Source: Streptomyces oceani (lineage in GTDB: Bacteria > Actinomycetota > Actinomycetes > Streptomycetales > Streptomycetaceae). From it: 37,484 nucleotides of DNA. A program made the position numbers and the translations under genes. The DNA lies in contig NZ_LJGU01000108.1 in NCBI RefSeq assembly GCF_001751245.1, positions 8,811 through 46,294 of the forward strand, read 5' to 3'. The stretch's first letter is position 1. Each line of letters starts with the position of its first letter. A model generated the notes under the pieces. It saw only the letters and a list, made by a program, of their open reading frames with translations. It was not told where the DNA came from and ran no database searches. Positions 17,740-25,950 of this stretch are shown here, in pieces.

Positions 17740-18134
17740 GCAGCGGCGGCATCCTCGTACTGGACAGCGAGGGGCTCGGGAAGGCCGTTCGTGCGGACCC
17801 GACGGTCACCGCGTTCATCAGAGGAGCCCAGTCCCACGACGCCGTGGTCGCGGTCAGCGATCTCACGCTCATCGAAGCCTGGCACTCCGGCATCAACATG
17901 GCCCGGTTCCGCTGGTACGTCTCGCGCCTGGTCGTGCTGCCCGTGACCGAGGAGATCAGCTGGCGCGCCATCGAGCTGCTGCGGGACGCCGGCCTGCACG
18001 GTCACAAATACGCCATCGACGCCGTGGTCGCCGCCTCCACGCTCGCCCGACCCGGCCCGCGCGTCATCCTCACCTCGGACCATGACGACATGTCCAAGCT
18101 CTGCGGCACACGCGTGCATATCGAAGAGGTGTGA
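17715..18134 (+). CDS. PIN-domain ribonuclease toxin (VapC-like)
   Basis: 139 aa. PIN acidic residues are all present: Asp17 in ILVLDSEG, Glu54 in DLTLIEAW, Asp102 in HKYAIDAVVAA and Asp122/Asp124 in LTSDHDDM. Such toxins cut tRNA or rRNA when not bound by their antitoxin. The GTG at 17715 has GAAGGGC upstream inside the antitoxin gene; the two genes overlap by 25 nt, so they are co-translated. It ends only 31 bp from the convergent cutC gene. Confidence 0.85.
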   Translation: MARSPSRVSSGGILVLDSEGLGKAVRADPTVTAFIRGAQSHDAVVAVSDLTLIEAWHSGINMARFRWYVSRLVVLPVTEEISWRAIELLRDAGLHGHKYAIDAVVAASTLARPGPRVILTSDHDDMSKLCGTRVHIEEV

Positions 18135-18165
18135 CCAGTATCGGGGTACGACCCGTGGCCGTGGC

Positions 18166-18867
18166 TCAGGCGTCCAGGGCGGCGCGCCAGGTGCGTACGG
18201 CCGCCGACCGTACGGGAGTCGACCAGCCCGACTCGCGCGCGGCACCGCCGATGTGGAAGGCGCTCACTCCGACCGCCAGCAGCTCGGGCACATGGTCCAG
18301 CCGCAGGCCGCCACCGGCCATCAGCCGCGGTTCGTAGCCGGGTTCGGCCTTGGCGCCGCGGGCGGCCTCGTCCCGCAGCACCGGCAGGCCCTCGTCCACC
18401 CCGAACGGAGAGCCGGCGGTCAGATAGGTGTCCAGACCGGCGTGCTCGGCCAGTCTCCTGCGCAGCTCCGGACGATCCACGGCGCGGTCGATCGCCCGGT
18501 GGAAGGTCCAGGAACAACCGGCCAACCGGTCGGTCAGCGCGTGGACGGCCGACAGGTCGGGCTGGCCGACCGTGTCCAGGAAGCCGAGCACGAACTCGTC
18601 GGCACCCGCCGCCCGCAACCGCCCCGCCCGCTCGCACAGCGCGTCGAGCCCCGGCGCGCCACCGGTGCCGAAGCCCGCCGCCGTACGCAGCATCACCCGC
18701 AGCGGAATCGATACGGCCGCGCGGATCTCCGCGAACGTCTCCAGGGAAGGCGTGAGCCCGTCGGCGGCCATGTCGGTGACCAGCTCAAGGCGGTCCGCTC
18801 CCCCGGCCTCGGCCGCGCGCGCGTCCTGGGCGTCGAGCGCGATAACCTCAAGGATTGGTCTAGACAT
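18166..18867 (-). CDS. cutC: CutC family protein (copper homeostasis protein family)
   Basis: 233 aa, TIM-barrel CutC family: ILEVIALDAQDARAAEAGGADRLEL at the N-terminus, then GLTPS, IPLRVMLRTAAGF, GADEFVLGFLD, TFHRAIDRA (a conserved CutC motif), and RLMAGGGLRLDHVPELLAVGVSAFHIGGAAR. Although named for copper handling, the biochemical role of the family remains uncertain. I chose ATG at 18867 because the conserved family N-terminus begins there; an upstream in-frame start at 18936 would overlap the divergent gene. GGAG is 3 nt before the start, which is short. Confidence 0.9.
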   Translation of the reverse strand: MSRPILEVIALDAQDARAAEAGGADRLELVTDMAADGLTPSLETFAEIRAAVSIPLRVMLRTAAGFGTGGAPGLDALCERAGRLRAAGADEFVLGFLDTVGQPDLSAVHALTDRLAGCSWTFHRAIDRAVDRPELRRRLAEHAGLDTYLTAGSPFGVDEGLPVLRDEAARGAKAEPGYEPRLMAGGGLRLDHVPELLAVGVSAFHIGGAARESGWSTPVRSAAVRTWRAALDA

Positions 18868-18925
18868 GTGCTCCAGGTTGCCATACCGCCGGCGGACTGG
18901 GTAGCCGGGCCGCAGAATTGACCGT

Positions 18926-19561
18926 ATGGCCAGCACACCTGACGATCTCCTCGCACGGTGGAACGCCCTGCTCGCCCGCGCCGGGGTGGCGGACCCCGCA
19001 CCCTATGGCGCGGAGTTGCTCGCCCGCTGGGCCGAGCCGCAGCGGCACTACCACACCACCGCTCACCTGCGCGCCGTGCTGGACCGGATCGACGAACTGG
19101 CCACGGACGCCGACGACCCGGACGCCGTACGCCTCGCCGGCTGGTTCCACGACGCGGTCTACCGCCCGGAACGCAGCACGAACGAGGAACGCAGCGCCCG
19201 ACTCGCCCGCCGGGCCCTGGCCCAGGCGGGGCTGGCCCCTGGGCGTACCGAGGAGGTCGTACGGCTGGTGCGGCTCACCGCGAGCCACGACCCGGCGGAC
19301 GGGGACGGCAACGGCGCGGTCCTGTGCGACGCGGACCTGGCGGTTCTGGCGGGATCGCCGGAGGAGTACGCGCACTACGCCGCGGCCGTACGGCGGGAGT
19401 ACGGCTTCGTGCCGGACGAGCGGTTCCGTGCCGGGCGGGCGGCGGTGCTGCGGCAACTGCTCGGGCTGCCCCGGCTGTTCCGTACCAGCGGCGGGTACCG
19501 GCGCTGGGAGCGCACCGCCCGGCACAACCTGCGCGGCGAACTGGACCTGCTGGACGCCTGA
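18926..19561 (+). CDS. HD-domain metal-dependent phosphohydrolase-like protein
   Basis: 211 aa. The fold is recognisable from RHYHTTAHLRAVL (His47 a likely metal ligand), LAGWFHDAVY (His75-Asp76, the HD pair), LTASHDP and LCDADLAVLAGSPEEY. Members are predicted metal-dependent hydrolases of unknown substrate. Divergent from cutC with 58 bp between the starts. ATG at 18926 lacks a Shine-Dalgarno; CAGAAT ends about 7 nt before it, so a leaderless message is possible. Confidence 0.82.
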   Translation: MASTPDDLLARWNALLARAGVADPAPYGAELLARWAEPQRHYHTTAHLRAVLDRIDELATDADDPDAVRLAGWFHDAVYRPERSTNEERSARLARRALAQAGLAPGRTEEVVRLVRLTASHDPADGDGNGAVLCDADLAVLAGSPEEYAHYAAAVRREYGFVPDERFRAGRAAVLRQLLGLPRLFRTSGGYRRWERTARHNLRGELDLLDA

Positions 19562-19697
19562 ACCGCACGAATGGCCCAGGACCGCCGTACCCCGTTCCCG
19601 GTTCTGTGGGCACAGTGAGTGAGCCGAAGAGCGCGCCGGTGTTGAAAGCGACGAGACCAATTGAGCGAGCTTGCGAGCGAGTGCAGTGTCGAGGAGC

Positions 19698-19781
19698 GTC
19701 GACACCGGGTACGAGCGCCCGGAGGCGAACCGAGCAAAAACCAGTCGACACCGGGTACGAGCGCCCGGAGGCGAACCGAGC
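19698..19781. repeat. Perfect 38-bp direct repeat upstream of the TIGR03086 gene
   Basis: The 38 bp at 19698-19735 recur without a mismatch at 19744-19781 (period 46, spacer AAAAACCA). Each copy begins GTCGACACCGGG and ends GCGAACCGAGC and contains a CCGGG...CCCGG mini-hairpin. Just before it (about 19662-19682) is a GAGCGAGC/GCGAGCGA motif. The second copy ends 20 nt before the ATG of the following gene. The 240 bp between 19562 and 19801 hold no gene. Confidence 0.9.
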
Positions 19782-19801
19782 GCATAAGAGAAGGGAACCC
19801 G

Positions 19802-20365
19802 ATGCAGCTGATCACCGCATTCGACACCGCATTCGGCGAGTTCGACCGGCTGGTGCACGAGGTCCGCGACGACCAGTGGCACGCTGCCACGCCCTGCGCC
19901 GACTGGAGCGTACGGGAACTGGTCAACCACCTGGTCAGTGAGCATCTGTGGGCCCCGCACCTGCTGGGCGGCGCGACCCTCGAGGATGTTGGCGACCGTT
20001 TCGACGGCGACGTGTTGGACGGCGATCCGGTACTCGCCTGGGAGCGGGCCGCGACCGCCTCCTATCCGGCCTTCCACCGGGAGGGCGCGCTGCGCGGGCC
20101 CGTACACGTCACCGGGGGCGAGGTGCCGGCCCCGGTGTACGGCTGGCAGATGACGGCGGACCTGGCCGTGCACGCCTGGGATCTGGCGCGCGGCATCGAG
20201 GCCGAGGTGATCATCCCGGACGAGCTGGCCCGGACACTCCACGAGCAGGCCGAGCCGGAGATCCCCGCCGACGGCCTCCCCGGCCTCTTCGGGCCGCCGG
20301 TGGAGGTGCCGTCATCGGCCAGCCCGCAGGACCGGTTGCTGGCGCTCCTCGGCCGGCGGCCGTAA
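19802..20365 (+). CDS. TIGR03086 family metal-binding protein (DinB/maleylpyruvate-isomerase-like fold)
   Basis: 187 aa. Characteristic pattern: W-x-TPC-x-DWSVRELVNHLV near residues 25-45 and MTADLAVHAWDLARGIE near 119-135, with histidines (His45, His126) likely binding a metal. Proteins of this group are relatives of DinB and mycothiol-dependent enzymes; substrate unknown. The ATG at 19802 is chosen because the frame is open further upstream only through the repeat DNA, and AAGGGA lies 5 nt before it. Confidence 0.8.
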   Translation: MQLITAFDTAFGEFDRLVHEVRDDQWHAATPCADWSVRELVNHLVSEHLWAPHLLGGATLEDVGDRFDGDVLDGDPVLAWERAATASYPAFHREGALRGPVHVTGGEVPAPVYGWQMTADLAVHAWDLARGIEAEVIIPDELARTLHEQAEPEIPADGLPGLFGPPVEVPSSASPQDRLLALLGRRP

Positions 20366-20446
20366 CGCGGGCCTCTGGTCGGCTGGGCCCAACCGGGACC
20401 CGCCCGTACGGAATAGGTCAGCCGCCGCCGGGAGTTCGACACTGGC

Positions 20447-21880
20447 GTGACTTCCGACAGCCCCATCGAGCAGACCGCCGCAGCCACCCCCGCCTCCCCG
20501 GACGCAGCCCGTACGCCTGATGCCGTGCGCGACGCCGACGCCACGAGACCGGCGGCCGGCTCCCGGATGCCCGTCGCCGTGTACGTGCTGGGGCTGTCGG
20601 TGTTCGCCCTGGGCACCTCGGAGTTCATGCTGGCCGGCCTGCTCGAACCACTCGCCCGGGACATGGGCGTCTCCATCCCGAAGGCCGGGCTGCTGATCTC
20701 GGCGTTCGCGGTCGGGATGGTGGTGGGCGCGCCGGTGCTGGCCGCCGCGACGCTGCGGCTGCCACGCCGTACGACGCTGATCGCGCTGCTGGCCGTCTTC
20801 GGGTTGGGGCAGATAGCCGGGGCGTTGGCGCCGAACTACCCGGTGCTGTTCACCTCGCGGGTGGTGAGCGCCCTGGCCTGCGCCGGCTTCTGGGCGGTGG
20901 GTGCGGCGGTGGCGGTGTCGCTGGTGCCGGTGACCGCGCGGGCCCGGGCGATGGCCGTGATGTTGGGCGGGCTGAGTGTCGCGAACATCGCGGGCGTGCC
21001 GGCGGGCGCCTTCCTGGGCCAACAGGCGGGGTGGCGCGCGGCGTTCTGGGCGGTGGCGGCGCTGTCCGCGGTCGCGCTGGTCGGGGTGGTGACCCTGGTG
21101 CCGCGTACCCGACCGGAGACCGGCGCGGAGGCGCCACGGCTGCGCCGGGAGCTGCGGATCTACGCCGACAAGCAGGTGTGGCTGGCGCTGGTGACCATCG
21201 CGTTGAACGCCGGCGCCGTCTTCGCGCTGTTCTCGTACCTCTCGCCGCTGCTGACGGACACGGCCGGGATGGCGGAGCGCTGGGTGCCGTACGTACTCGC
21301 GCTGTTCGGGCTGGGTGCGCTGGCCGGTACGGCGCTCGGCGGGCGGATCGCGGACTCGCACCTGTTCGGCACGATGTACGGAGGCATAGCGGCGTCCACG
21401 GTGGTGCTGGCGGTGCTGGCCCTGGTCGCGCACAGCGCGGTGGCGGCGGTCGTGCTGGCGTTTCTGCTGGGCGTCACCGCGTTCACCACCGGGCCGGCAC
21501 TGAACGCGCGGATGTTCAACGTCGCGGGGGCGGCGCCGACCCTGGCGGGCGCGACCACCACGGCCTCGTTCAACATCGGCAACACCCTCGGGCCCTGGCT
21601 CGGCGGGCTGGCCATCAGCGCGGGCTGGGGCTATCCGGCGGTGGCCTGGGTCGGGGCCGCGATGGCCGGCGCCGCGGTACTCGCCACCCTGGTGGCGTCC
21701 CGGGTGCAGCGGGCGGCGGAGCCCACCCGGTTGGTCGCCGGTACGGCAGTACGCGGGGGCGGGCAGCACACCCGGGAGCCGGGAGCGGTCGGCGCGGCCG
21801 GCGAGCCGGTGGCGGTGTCCGGCGACGGCACGGGACGCGGGTCGGAGGCCACGGCTCCAAGCGGGGCTGAGCAAGCCTGA
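20447..21880 (+). CDS. MFS efflux transporter, Cmx/CmrA (chloramphenicol exporter)-like
   Basis: 477 aa with about 12 membrane helices. The N-terminal block VLGLSVFALGTSEFMLAGLLEPLA and the segment LLISAFAVGMVVGAPVLAAATLRLPRR (MFS motif A region) match the AraJ/Cmx drug:H+ antiporter group, as do GVPAGAFLGQQAGWRAAFWAVA and FNIGNTLGPWLGGLAI. The Ala/Pro-rich N-terminus (about 40 aa) and Gly-rich C-terminus (about 55 aa) are extra. Real substrate unknown; chloramphenicol is only the family namesake. GTG at 20447 has GGGAG about 12 nt upstream, so the exact start is uncertain; an in-frame ATG at codon 41 could also serve. Confidence 0.8.
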   Translation: MTSDSPIEQTAAATPASPDAARTPDAVRDADATRPAAGSRMPVAVYVLGLSVFALGTSEFMLAGLLEPLARDMGVSIPKAGLLISAFAVGMVVGAPVLAAATLRLPRRTTLIALLAVFGLGQIAGALAPNYPVLFTSRVVSALACAGFWAVGAAVAVSLVPVTARARAMAVMLGGLSVANIAGVPAGAFLGQQAGWRAAFWAVAALSAVALVGVVTLVPRTRPETGAEAPRLRRELRIYADKQVWLALVTIALNAGAVFALFSYLSPLLTDTAGMAERWVPYVLALFGLGALAGTALGGRIADSHLFGTMYGGIAASTVVLAVLALVAHSAVAAVVLAFLLGVTAFTTGPALNARMFNVAGAAPTLAGATTTASFNIGNTLGPWLGGLAISAGWGYPAVAWVGAAMAGAAVLATLVASRVQRAAEPTRLVAGTAVRGGGQHTREPGAVGAAGEPVAVSGDGTGRGSEATAPSGAEQA

Positions 21881-21981
21881 GCGGAATCCGGGCGGGACCG
21901 CTGGCGGCTCCGCGGGACGGTCAGCGCGCCAACGCCGGCGACCCGCGCCCGCCGTACGGGCCCGGCCGGTCCTTGGCTCTC

Positions 21982-22266
21982 TTACGCCCCCAGCTCACCG
22001 GCCCCCGCCCCCGCCGCCCGGCGCCGGAGCCCGGCGGCGGCCAGCCGGCGCACCAGATCCTTGCTGTCCGTACGCACCGCACCGAGCCGCACCGCCGTCG
22101 CGTACCGCTCGGACGGCACGTCGTAGTGGTCCCGGTGGAAGGCCCGGTGCGGGCAGCCGAGGGTCTCGGCGAAGGCGTGCAGTTCGGCGTACGACGTGTC
22201 GCTGATCAGGTGTGACCACACCCGGCCGTGGCCGGGCCAGTCGGGTGGGTCGATGTAGACGGTCAC
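21982..22266 (-). CDS. DUF4031 domain-containing protein
   Basis: 94 aa beginning VTVYIDPPDWPGHGRVWSHLI, with LHAFAETLGCPHRAFHRDHYDVPSERY in the middle, the conserved core of DUF4031. Function unknown; conserved His/Asp/Tyr residues suggest an enzyme or metal site but this is not established. The GTG at 22266 overlaps the upstream stop as GTGA, so it is coupled to the preceding gene. This choice excludes the longer upstream frame, which is out of phase with a convincing start. Confidence 0.8.
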   Translation of the reverse strand: MTVYIDPPDWPGHGRVWSHLISDTSYAELHAFAETLGCPHRAFHRDHYDVPSERYATAVRLGAVRTDSKDLVRRLAAAGLRRRAAGAGAGELGA

Positions 22267-22637
22267 GGGAGTGTGTCGAGCGAGCCGAGCCGGGCCACGC
22301 TGGTCGCGGTCTTGGCGCACACCCAGTGCGGGTTCTCGCCCAGCTCCGGCTCGATCTCCAGCGCGTGCAGGTCGGCGCCGCCACACACCGGGCACAGTGG
22401 CCAACGGCCGTAGCGTTCCAGCAGTGAGTCCTGGACGTCCTGGGCGACCAGTCCGTCCACGAACGCCATGCCGTCCGGCCACTGTTCGACCCACCATCTG
22501 CGGTGTGCGACCGCTTCCTCGACCAGCGACACGACGTCCGCCTGCGCGACGTCCCCCGCGCTGAGGTCGGCCAGGATGCGTGCCCGCGCCGTATGGAGTG
22601 CCTGTTCGAGGCCCGTGGTCTCAGGTTGCTGCGTCAT
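22263..22637 (-). CDS. Hypothetical protein with a C-terminal zinc-ribbon-like motif
   Basis: 124 aa. A helical N-terminal half is followed by LLERYGRWPLCPVCGGADLHALEIEP and HWVCAKT; CPVCGG with the later His/Cys may bind zinc, though the knuckle is incomplete. No function recognised. It is co-transcribed and coupled with the DUF4031 gene, and starts 97 bp from the divergent rpiR-type gene. No Shine-Dalgarno is obvious before ATG 22637. Confidence 0.75.
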   Translation of the reverse strand: MTQQPETTGLEQALHTARARILADLSAGDVAQADVVSLVEEAVAHRRWWVEQWPDGMAFVDGLVAQDVQDSLLERYGRWPLCPVCGGADLHALEIEPELGENPHWVCAKTATSVARLGSLDTLP

Positions 22638-22698
22638 AGGTCAATTGCACCAAAAACCTCCCGCCGCTGATGCGCCGCACCTTCCCTACTCGTGGGTA

Positions 22699-22728
22699 TT
22701 GACCGACCGCCGATTCCGAAAATATCTT
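22699..22728 (+). promoter_or_regulatory. Promoter of the RpiR-type regulator gene, probably leaderless
   Basis: TTGACC (22699-22704), an 18-nt spacer and TATCTT (22723-22728). The predicted start of transcription coincides with the GTG start codon at 22735, and no ribosome binding site is present. Confidence 0.6.
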
Positions 22729-22734
22729 TCTACG

Positions 22735-23682
22735 GTGACGAACTTGCTGAAGGAAGATTTCGCCAACCGCTCGGTCGCGGGCAGACCCGGTTCGCGCTCC
22801 GGCCCGCCCGGGCCCGGAGCACTGGCCGCGAAGGTGCGCACCATGGCGCCGTCCATGACCCGCTCCATGCAGCGGGTCGCGGAGACCGTCGCGCACGACC
22901 CGGCCGGTTGCGCGCGGTTGACGGTCACCGGACTCGCGGAGCGCACGGGCACCAGCGAGGCGACCGTCGTACGCACCTCGCGGCTGCTCGGATACCCGGG
23001 ATACCGCGACCTGCGGCTGGCCCTCGCCGGACTGGCGGCGCAGCAGGAGTCCGGCGCCGCGCCAGCCGTGACCGCCGACATAGCGGTGGACGACCCGATC
23101 AGCGAGGTCGTCAGCAAGCTCGCGCACGACGAACAGCAGACGCTCGCCGACACCGCGGCCGCGCTGGACACCACCCACCTGGAAGCCGCCGTGTCTGCGC
23201 TGACCACGGCCCGCCGGGTGGACGTGTACGGCGTGGGGGCTTCCTCGCTCGTCGCGCAGGACATGACGCAGAAGCTGCTGCGCATCGGATACTCCGCCCA
23301 CTCGCACCCGGACCCGCATGTCGCGGTGACGACGGCGGTGCAGTTGCAGGCCGGCGACGTCGCCCTCGCGATCACGCACTCCGGCCGCACGGTCGACGTG
23401 ATAGAGCCGTTGCGGGTGGCGTTCGAGCGGGGCGCGACCACCATCGCGGTCACCGGACGGCCGGATGCCGAGGTCGGGCAGTACGCCGACCATCTGCTGA
23501 CGACCTCCACCGCCCGGGAGAGCGAGCTGCGGCCGGCCGCCATGTCCAGCCGGACGAGTCAACTCCTCGTCATCGACTGCCTGTTCGTCGGGGTCGCCCA
23601 GCGGACGTACGAGACGGCCGCGCCGGCGCTGTCCGCGTCGTACGAGGCGCTGGCACACCGCCACGCGCCCCGTCAGCGCTGA
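22735..23682 (+). CDS. MurR/RpiR-family transcriptional regulator (HTH plus SIS domain)
   Basis: 315 aa. N-terminal HTH_6 domain (SMTRSMQRVAETVAHDP to LTVTGLAERTGTSEATVVRTSRLLGYPGYRDLRLAL, about 38-100) followed by a sugar-isomerase (SIS) domain (RVDVYGVGASSLVAQDMTQKL, VALAITHSGRTVDVIEPL, ATTIAVTGRPDA, about 155-285). Family members sense a phosphosugar; with murQ next, MurNAc-6-phosphate is the obvious candidate effector. The start was set at GTG 22735 because a promoter places the message start there. It is 524 bp from murQ with an intervening terminator-like hairpin, so the two may be separately transcribed. Confidence 0.88.
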   Translation: MTNLLKEDFANRSVAGRPGSRSGPPGPGALAAKVRTMAPSMTRSMQRVAETVAHDPAGCARLTVTGLAERTGTSEATVVRTSRLLGYPGYRDLRLALAGLAAQQESGAAPAVTADIAVDDPISEVVSKLAHDEQQTLADTAAALDTTHLEAAVSALTTARRVDVYGVGASSLVAQDMTQKLLRIGYSAHSHPDPHVAVTTAVQLQAGDVALAITHSGRTVDVIEPLRVAFERGATTIAVTGRPDAEVGQYADHLLTTSTARESELRPAAMSSRTSQLLVIDCLFVGVAQRTYETAAPALSASYEALAHRHAPRQR

Positions 23683-23700
23683 CCTCCGGCCGCCCACGGA

Positions 23701-23720
23701 CCGATCCGCCCACGGATCGG
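23701..23720. terminator. Short hairpin after the RpiR-type gene
   Basis: CCGATCCG and CGGATCGG form a perfect 8-bp stem with a 4-nt loop, 18 nt after the stop codon. There is no U-run, as is common in this GC range. Confidence 0.5.
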
Positions 23721-24206
23721 GCCACGCACGGATCGAGTCCGCCGACCGAGCTGCCGGCCCGGCAGCCGCCGCCAGCGAAGCCGCCGGGTTGTCACCGGGA
23801 GAGCGGCCGTCCGACGTGCGAGTGTCCGACCGTCCGGAGGCCGACCGTCCGACTTTGCGGGCGTCCGAGCGTCCGCTGGACCTGGTGGAGCACCCGGCAC
23901 GCCCCGGGCCGCTGCCGCCGCTCCGACAGACGTTCGGGTCCGGCCCGCCACGGCCGCCGGCCGTGTGTCCGCCCGCGCGCCCGACGCTCGTACGGTCGTC
24001 GACGGCATCGACCGGCCTACCCTCCACCTCGGCCGTACGCCGCCGGGCAACCGTCGGTCCTCCCGTACGGCTCGACAGCCGCCGGCCCACGGACCGCCAC
24101 CCCGGGCCACACCAACCCAACCCGCCCGCCCGCCGGACCACCGCAGCGCATCGCCCGCCACTCCGGCGGCGGCATCCGCCGAACGCACCAGAAAGAGCCA
24201 CCCAGC
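23721..24206. other. Repeat-rich intergenic region upstream of murQ, no gene seen
   Basis: About 490 bp. Between 23808 and 23880 the pentamer GTCCG occurs six times in degenerate CCGACCGTCCGA-like units. The frame of murQ stays open through it, but the predicted peptide is low-complexity Arg/Pro and has no supported start. AAAGAG about 11 nt before the murQ ATG is the only ribosome-binding-like signal. A murQ promoter must lie here; I could not identify it. Confidence 0.45.
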
Positions 24207-25166
24207 ATGACCACCGCCGACTCCTCCTACGGCCGACTCCGCGCCGAACTCGACTCCCTGACCACCGAGGCGTTCCGCGACGAGCTGTCCGAGATCGACC
24301 GCCTGCCGACCCTGGACATCGCCAGGCTGATGAACGCCGAGGACGCCACGGTGCCCGCCGCGGTGGCCGCCCGACTGCCGGAGATCGCGGCCGCGATCGA
24401 CGACATCGCCGAACGGATGGCCCGGGGCGGCCGGCTCGTCTACGCCGGCGCGGGAACCGCCGGACGGTTGGGCGTACTGGACGCCAGCGAGTGTCCGCCC
24501 ACCTTCAACACGGAGCCCTCCGAGGTGCGGGGTCTGATCGCCGGCGGCCCCTCCGCCATGATCAGCGCCGTGGAGGGGGCGGAGGACAGCAAGGAGCTGG
24601 CCGCCGGTGACCTGGACGAGCTGCGGACCGGGCCGGACGACACGGTCGTCGGCGTCTCCGCCTCCGGTCGTACGCCGTACGCGGTCGGCGCGGTCGAACA
24701 CGCTCGCGCGCTGGGCGCGTTGACCATCGGGCTGTCCTGCAACGCGGACTCGCCGCTGGCCGCCGCCGCCGAACACGGCATCGAGGTGGTGGTGGGGCCG
24801 GAACTCCTCACCGGCTCCACCAGGTTGAAGTCCGGCACCGCGCAGAAGTTGGTCCTCAACATGCTCTCCACCCTCACCATGATCCGGCTGGGCAAGACCT
24901 ACGGAAACCTGATGGTCGACGTACGCGCGTCCAACGACAAGCTGCGGGCCCGCTCCCGCCGGATCGTGGCGCTGGCCACCGGCGCCGAGGACGAGGAGAT
25001 CGAGCGGGCGCTCGCGGCGACCGACGGCGAGGTCAAACACGCCATCCTCACGCTGCTCGGCGAGGTGGACGGGGACACGGCCGCACGGCTGCTGACCGAG
25101 TCCCATGGTCACCTCCGGGCCGCGCTGCGGGCCGCGCGAGGCTCCGAGGGTCCGGTCGGGAGCTGA
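24207..25166 (+). CDS. murQ: N-acetylmuramic acid 6-phosphate etherase
   Basis: 319 aa, the normal length. MurQ cleaves the lactyl ether of MurNAc-6-P to GlcNAc-6-P and D-lactate in peptidoglycan recycling. Signature segments: LTTEAFRDELSEIDRLPTLDIARLMNAED, LVYAGAGTAGRLGVLDASECPPTF (77-100, Glu95 a likely catalytic residue), ISAVEGAEDSKE (second Glu near 126), GVSASGRTPYAVGAVEHARALGA, TRLKSGTAQKLVLNMLST and MVDVRASNDKLRARSRRIV. The MurR/RpiR-type regulator upstream fits this pathway; no MurNAc-specific transporter is visible in the window. Confidence 0.95.
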   Translation: MTTADSSYGRLRAELDSLTTEAFRDELSEIDRLPTLDIARLMNAEDATVPAAVAARLPEIAAAIDDIAERMARGGRLVYAGAGTAGRLGVLDASECPPTFNTEPSEVRGLIAGGPSAMISAVEGAEDSKELAAGDLDELRTGPDDTVVGVSASGRTPYAVGAVEHARALGALTIGLSCNADSPLAAAAEHGIEVVVGPELLTGSTRLKSGTAQKLVLNMLSTLTMIRLGKTYGNLMVDVRASNDKLRARSRRIVALATGAEDEEIERALAATDGEVKHAILTLLGEVDGDTAARLLTESHGHLRAALRAARGSEGPVGS

Positions 25167-25307
25167 CCCGGGTCGGGCCCAGGCTGTGGCCCGGATGCTC
25201 CGGGACCGACCGGACCACGACCAGACCGACCGGACCACGACCGGAAACCGTCCGGACCCGGACCGCGACCGTCCGGGAGTCGACGCCGTACGAGCCGCGG
25301 CGAGCAG

Positions 25308-25339
25308 CGGGCCGCCCTCCGCGCGGGACGGGCGGCCCG
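25308..25339. terminator. Terminator between murQ and the convergent secreted-protein gene
   Basis: CGGGCCGCCC (25308-25317) and GGGCGGCCCG (25330-25339) pair over 10 bp with a 12-nt loop, 35 nt from the stop of the minus-strand gene. A 17-nt direct repeat (CCGACCGGACCACGACC) lies upstream, around 25206-25242. Confidence 0.65.
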
Positions 25340-25373
25340 GTGCTTGCCGTCAGCCGGCGGCGGGAGTTCGGCC

Positions 25374-25820
25374 TCAGCGCACCAGCACCCGCATGGTCTC
25401 GGAGGTCACGGTCCCGTGCTTCCCGGTGACCGTACGCAGCTCGTTCACGCCCGTGACGCCCAGCTGGACGCGCAGGTCGTACGAGCCGTCCGGCCGCACC
25501 GTCGTGGCGGTGGGCAGCGTGTGCCACTCGCCCTGCCGCTTCTGTTGCAACAGCACGGTGTATCCGGCCGGCACGCTCTCGGTCTGTCCGGTCACCCGGA
25601 ACTCCTGCCACTGTCCCACCACGACCTCGTCGATCCGCGCCGAGTTCACCTGGGCCCGCGGGACGTCGGCCGGAAGCGTCCTCGCGGGCGTACCGGCGTG
25701 GTGCGGCCCGCGCGGTTGCGGCGTCGCGTCCGTGGCCACGGCCACGGCGGCGCCGGAACCGAGCAGACCGACCGTCAACAGGCCGGTGAGGAGGGATCTG
25801 GAGAGAAGGCTTCGCTTCAT
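25374..25820 (-). CDS. Secreted protein of unknown function
   Basis: 148 aa. It has a clear Sec signal peptide: MKRSLLSRSLLTGLLTVGLLGSGAAVAVA, cleavage likely near residue 29. The mature part (about 60-148) reads like a single beta-sandwich domain (VVVGQWQEFRVTG, VLLQQKRQGEWHTLPTATTVRPDGSYDLRVQLGVTGVNELRTV), similar in pattern to Ig-like repeats in secreted actinobacterial proteins. No catalytic motif. AGGA is 6 nt before ATG 25820. Divergent from the ABC exporter genes. Confidence 0.8.
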   Translation of the reverse strand: MKRSLLSRSLLTGLLTVGLLGSGAAVAVATDATPQPRGPHHAGTPARTLPADVPRAQVNSARIDEVVVGQWQEFRVTGQTESVPAGYTVLLQQKRQGEWHTLPTATTVRPDGSYDLRVQLGVTGVNELRTVTGKHGTVTSETMRVLVR

Positions 25821-25950
25821 CGGTTTCCTGTCCTGTGCGAGGGAACATTCCATGTCTTTCCATATCCAACAGCAATGAAAGCGACGAATCATCGGCCAAT
25901 CGGTCGGCGTTCCCACCCTCCTCGTTCCGAGGCTCACCGCGCCCCTGGTA

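Noticed and set aside
19661..19801. N-terminal extension of the TIGR03086 protein through the 38-bp repeats
   Set aside because: The extra residues are repeat-encoded, the family begins at the ATG at 19802, and AAGGGA precedes that ATG.
23683..24206. Continuous frame joining into murQ from upstream
   Set aside because: The peptide is low-complexity and MurQ's conserved N-terminus starts at 24207; a fusion is not supported.
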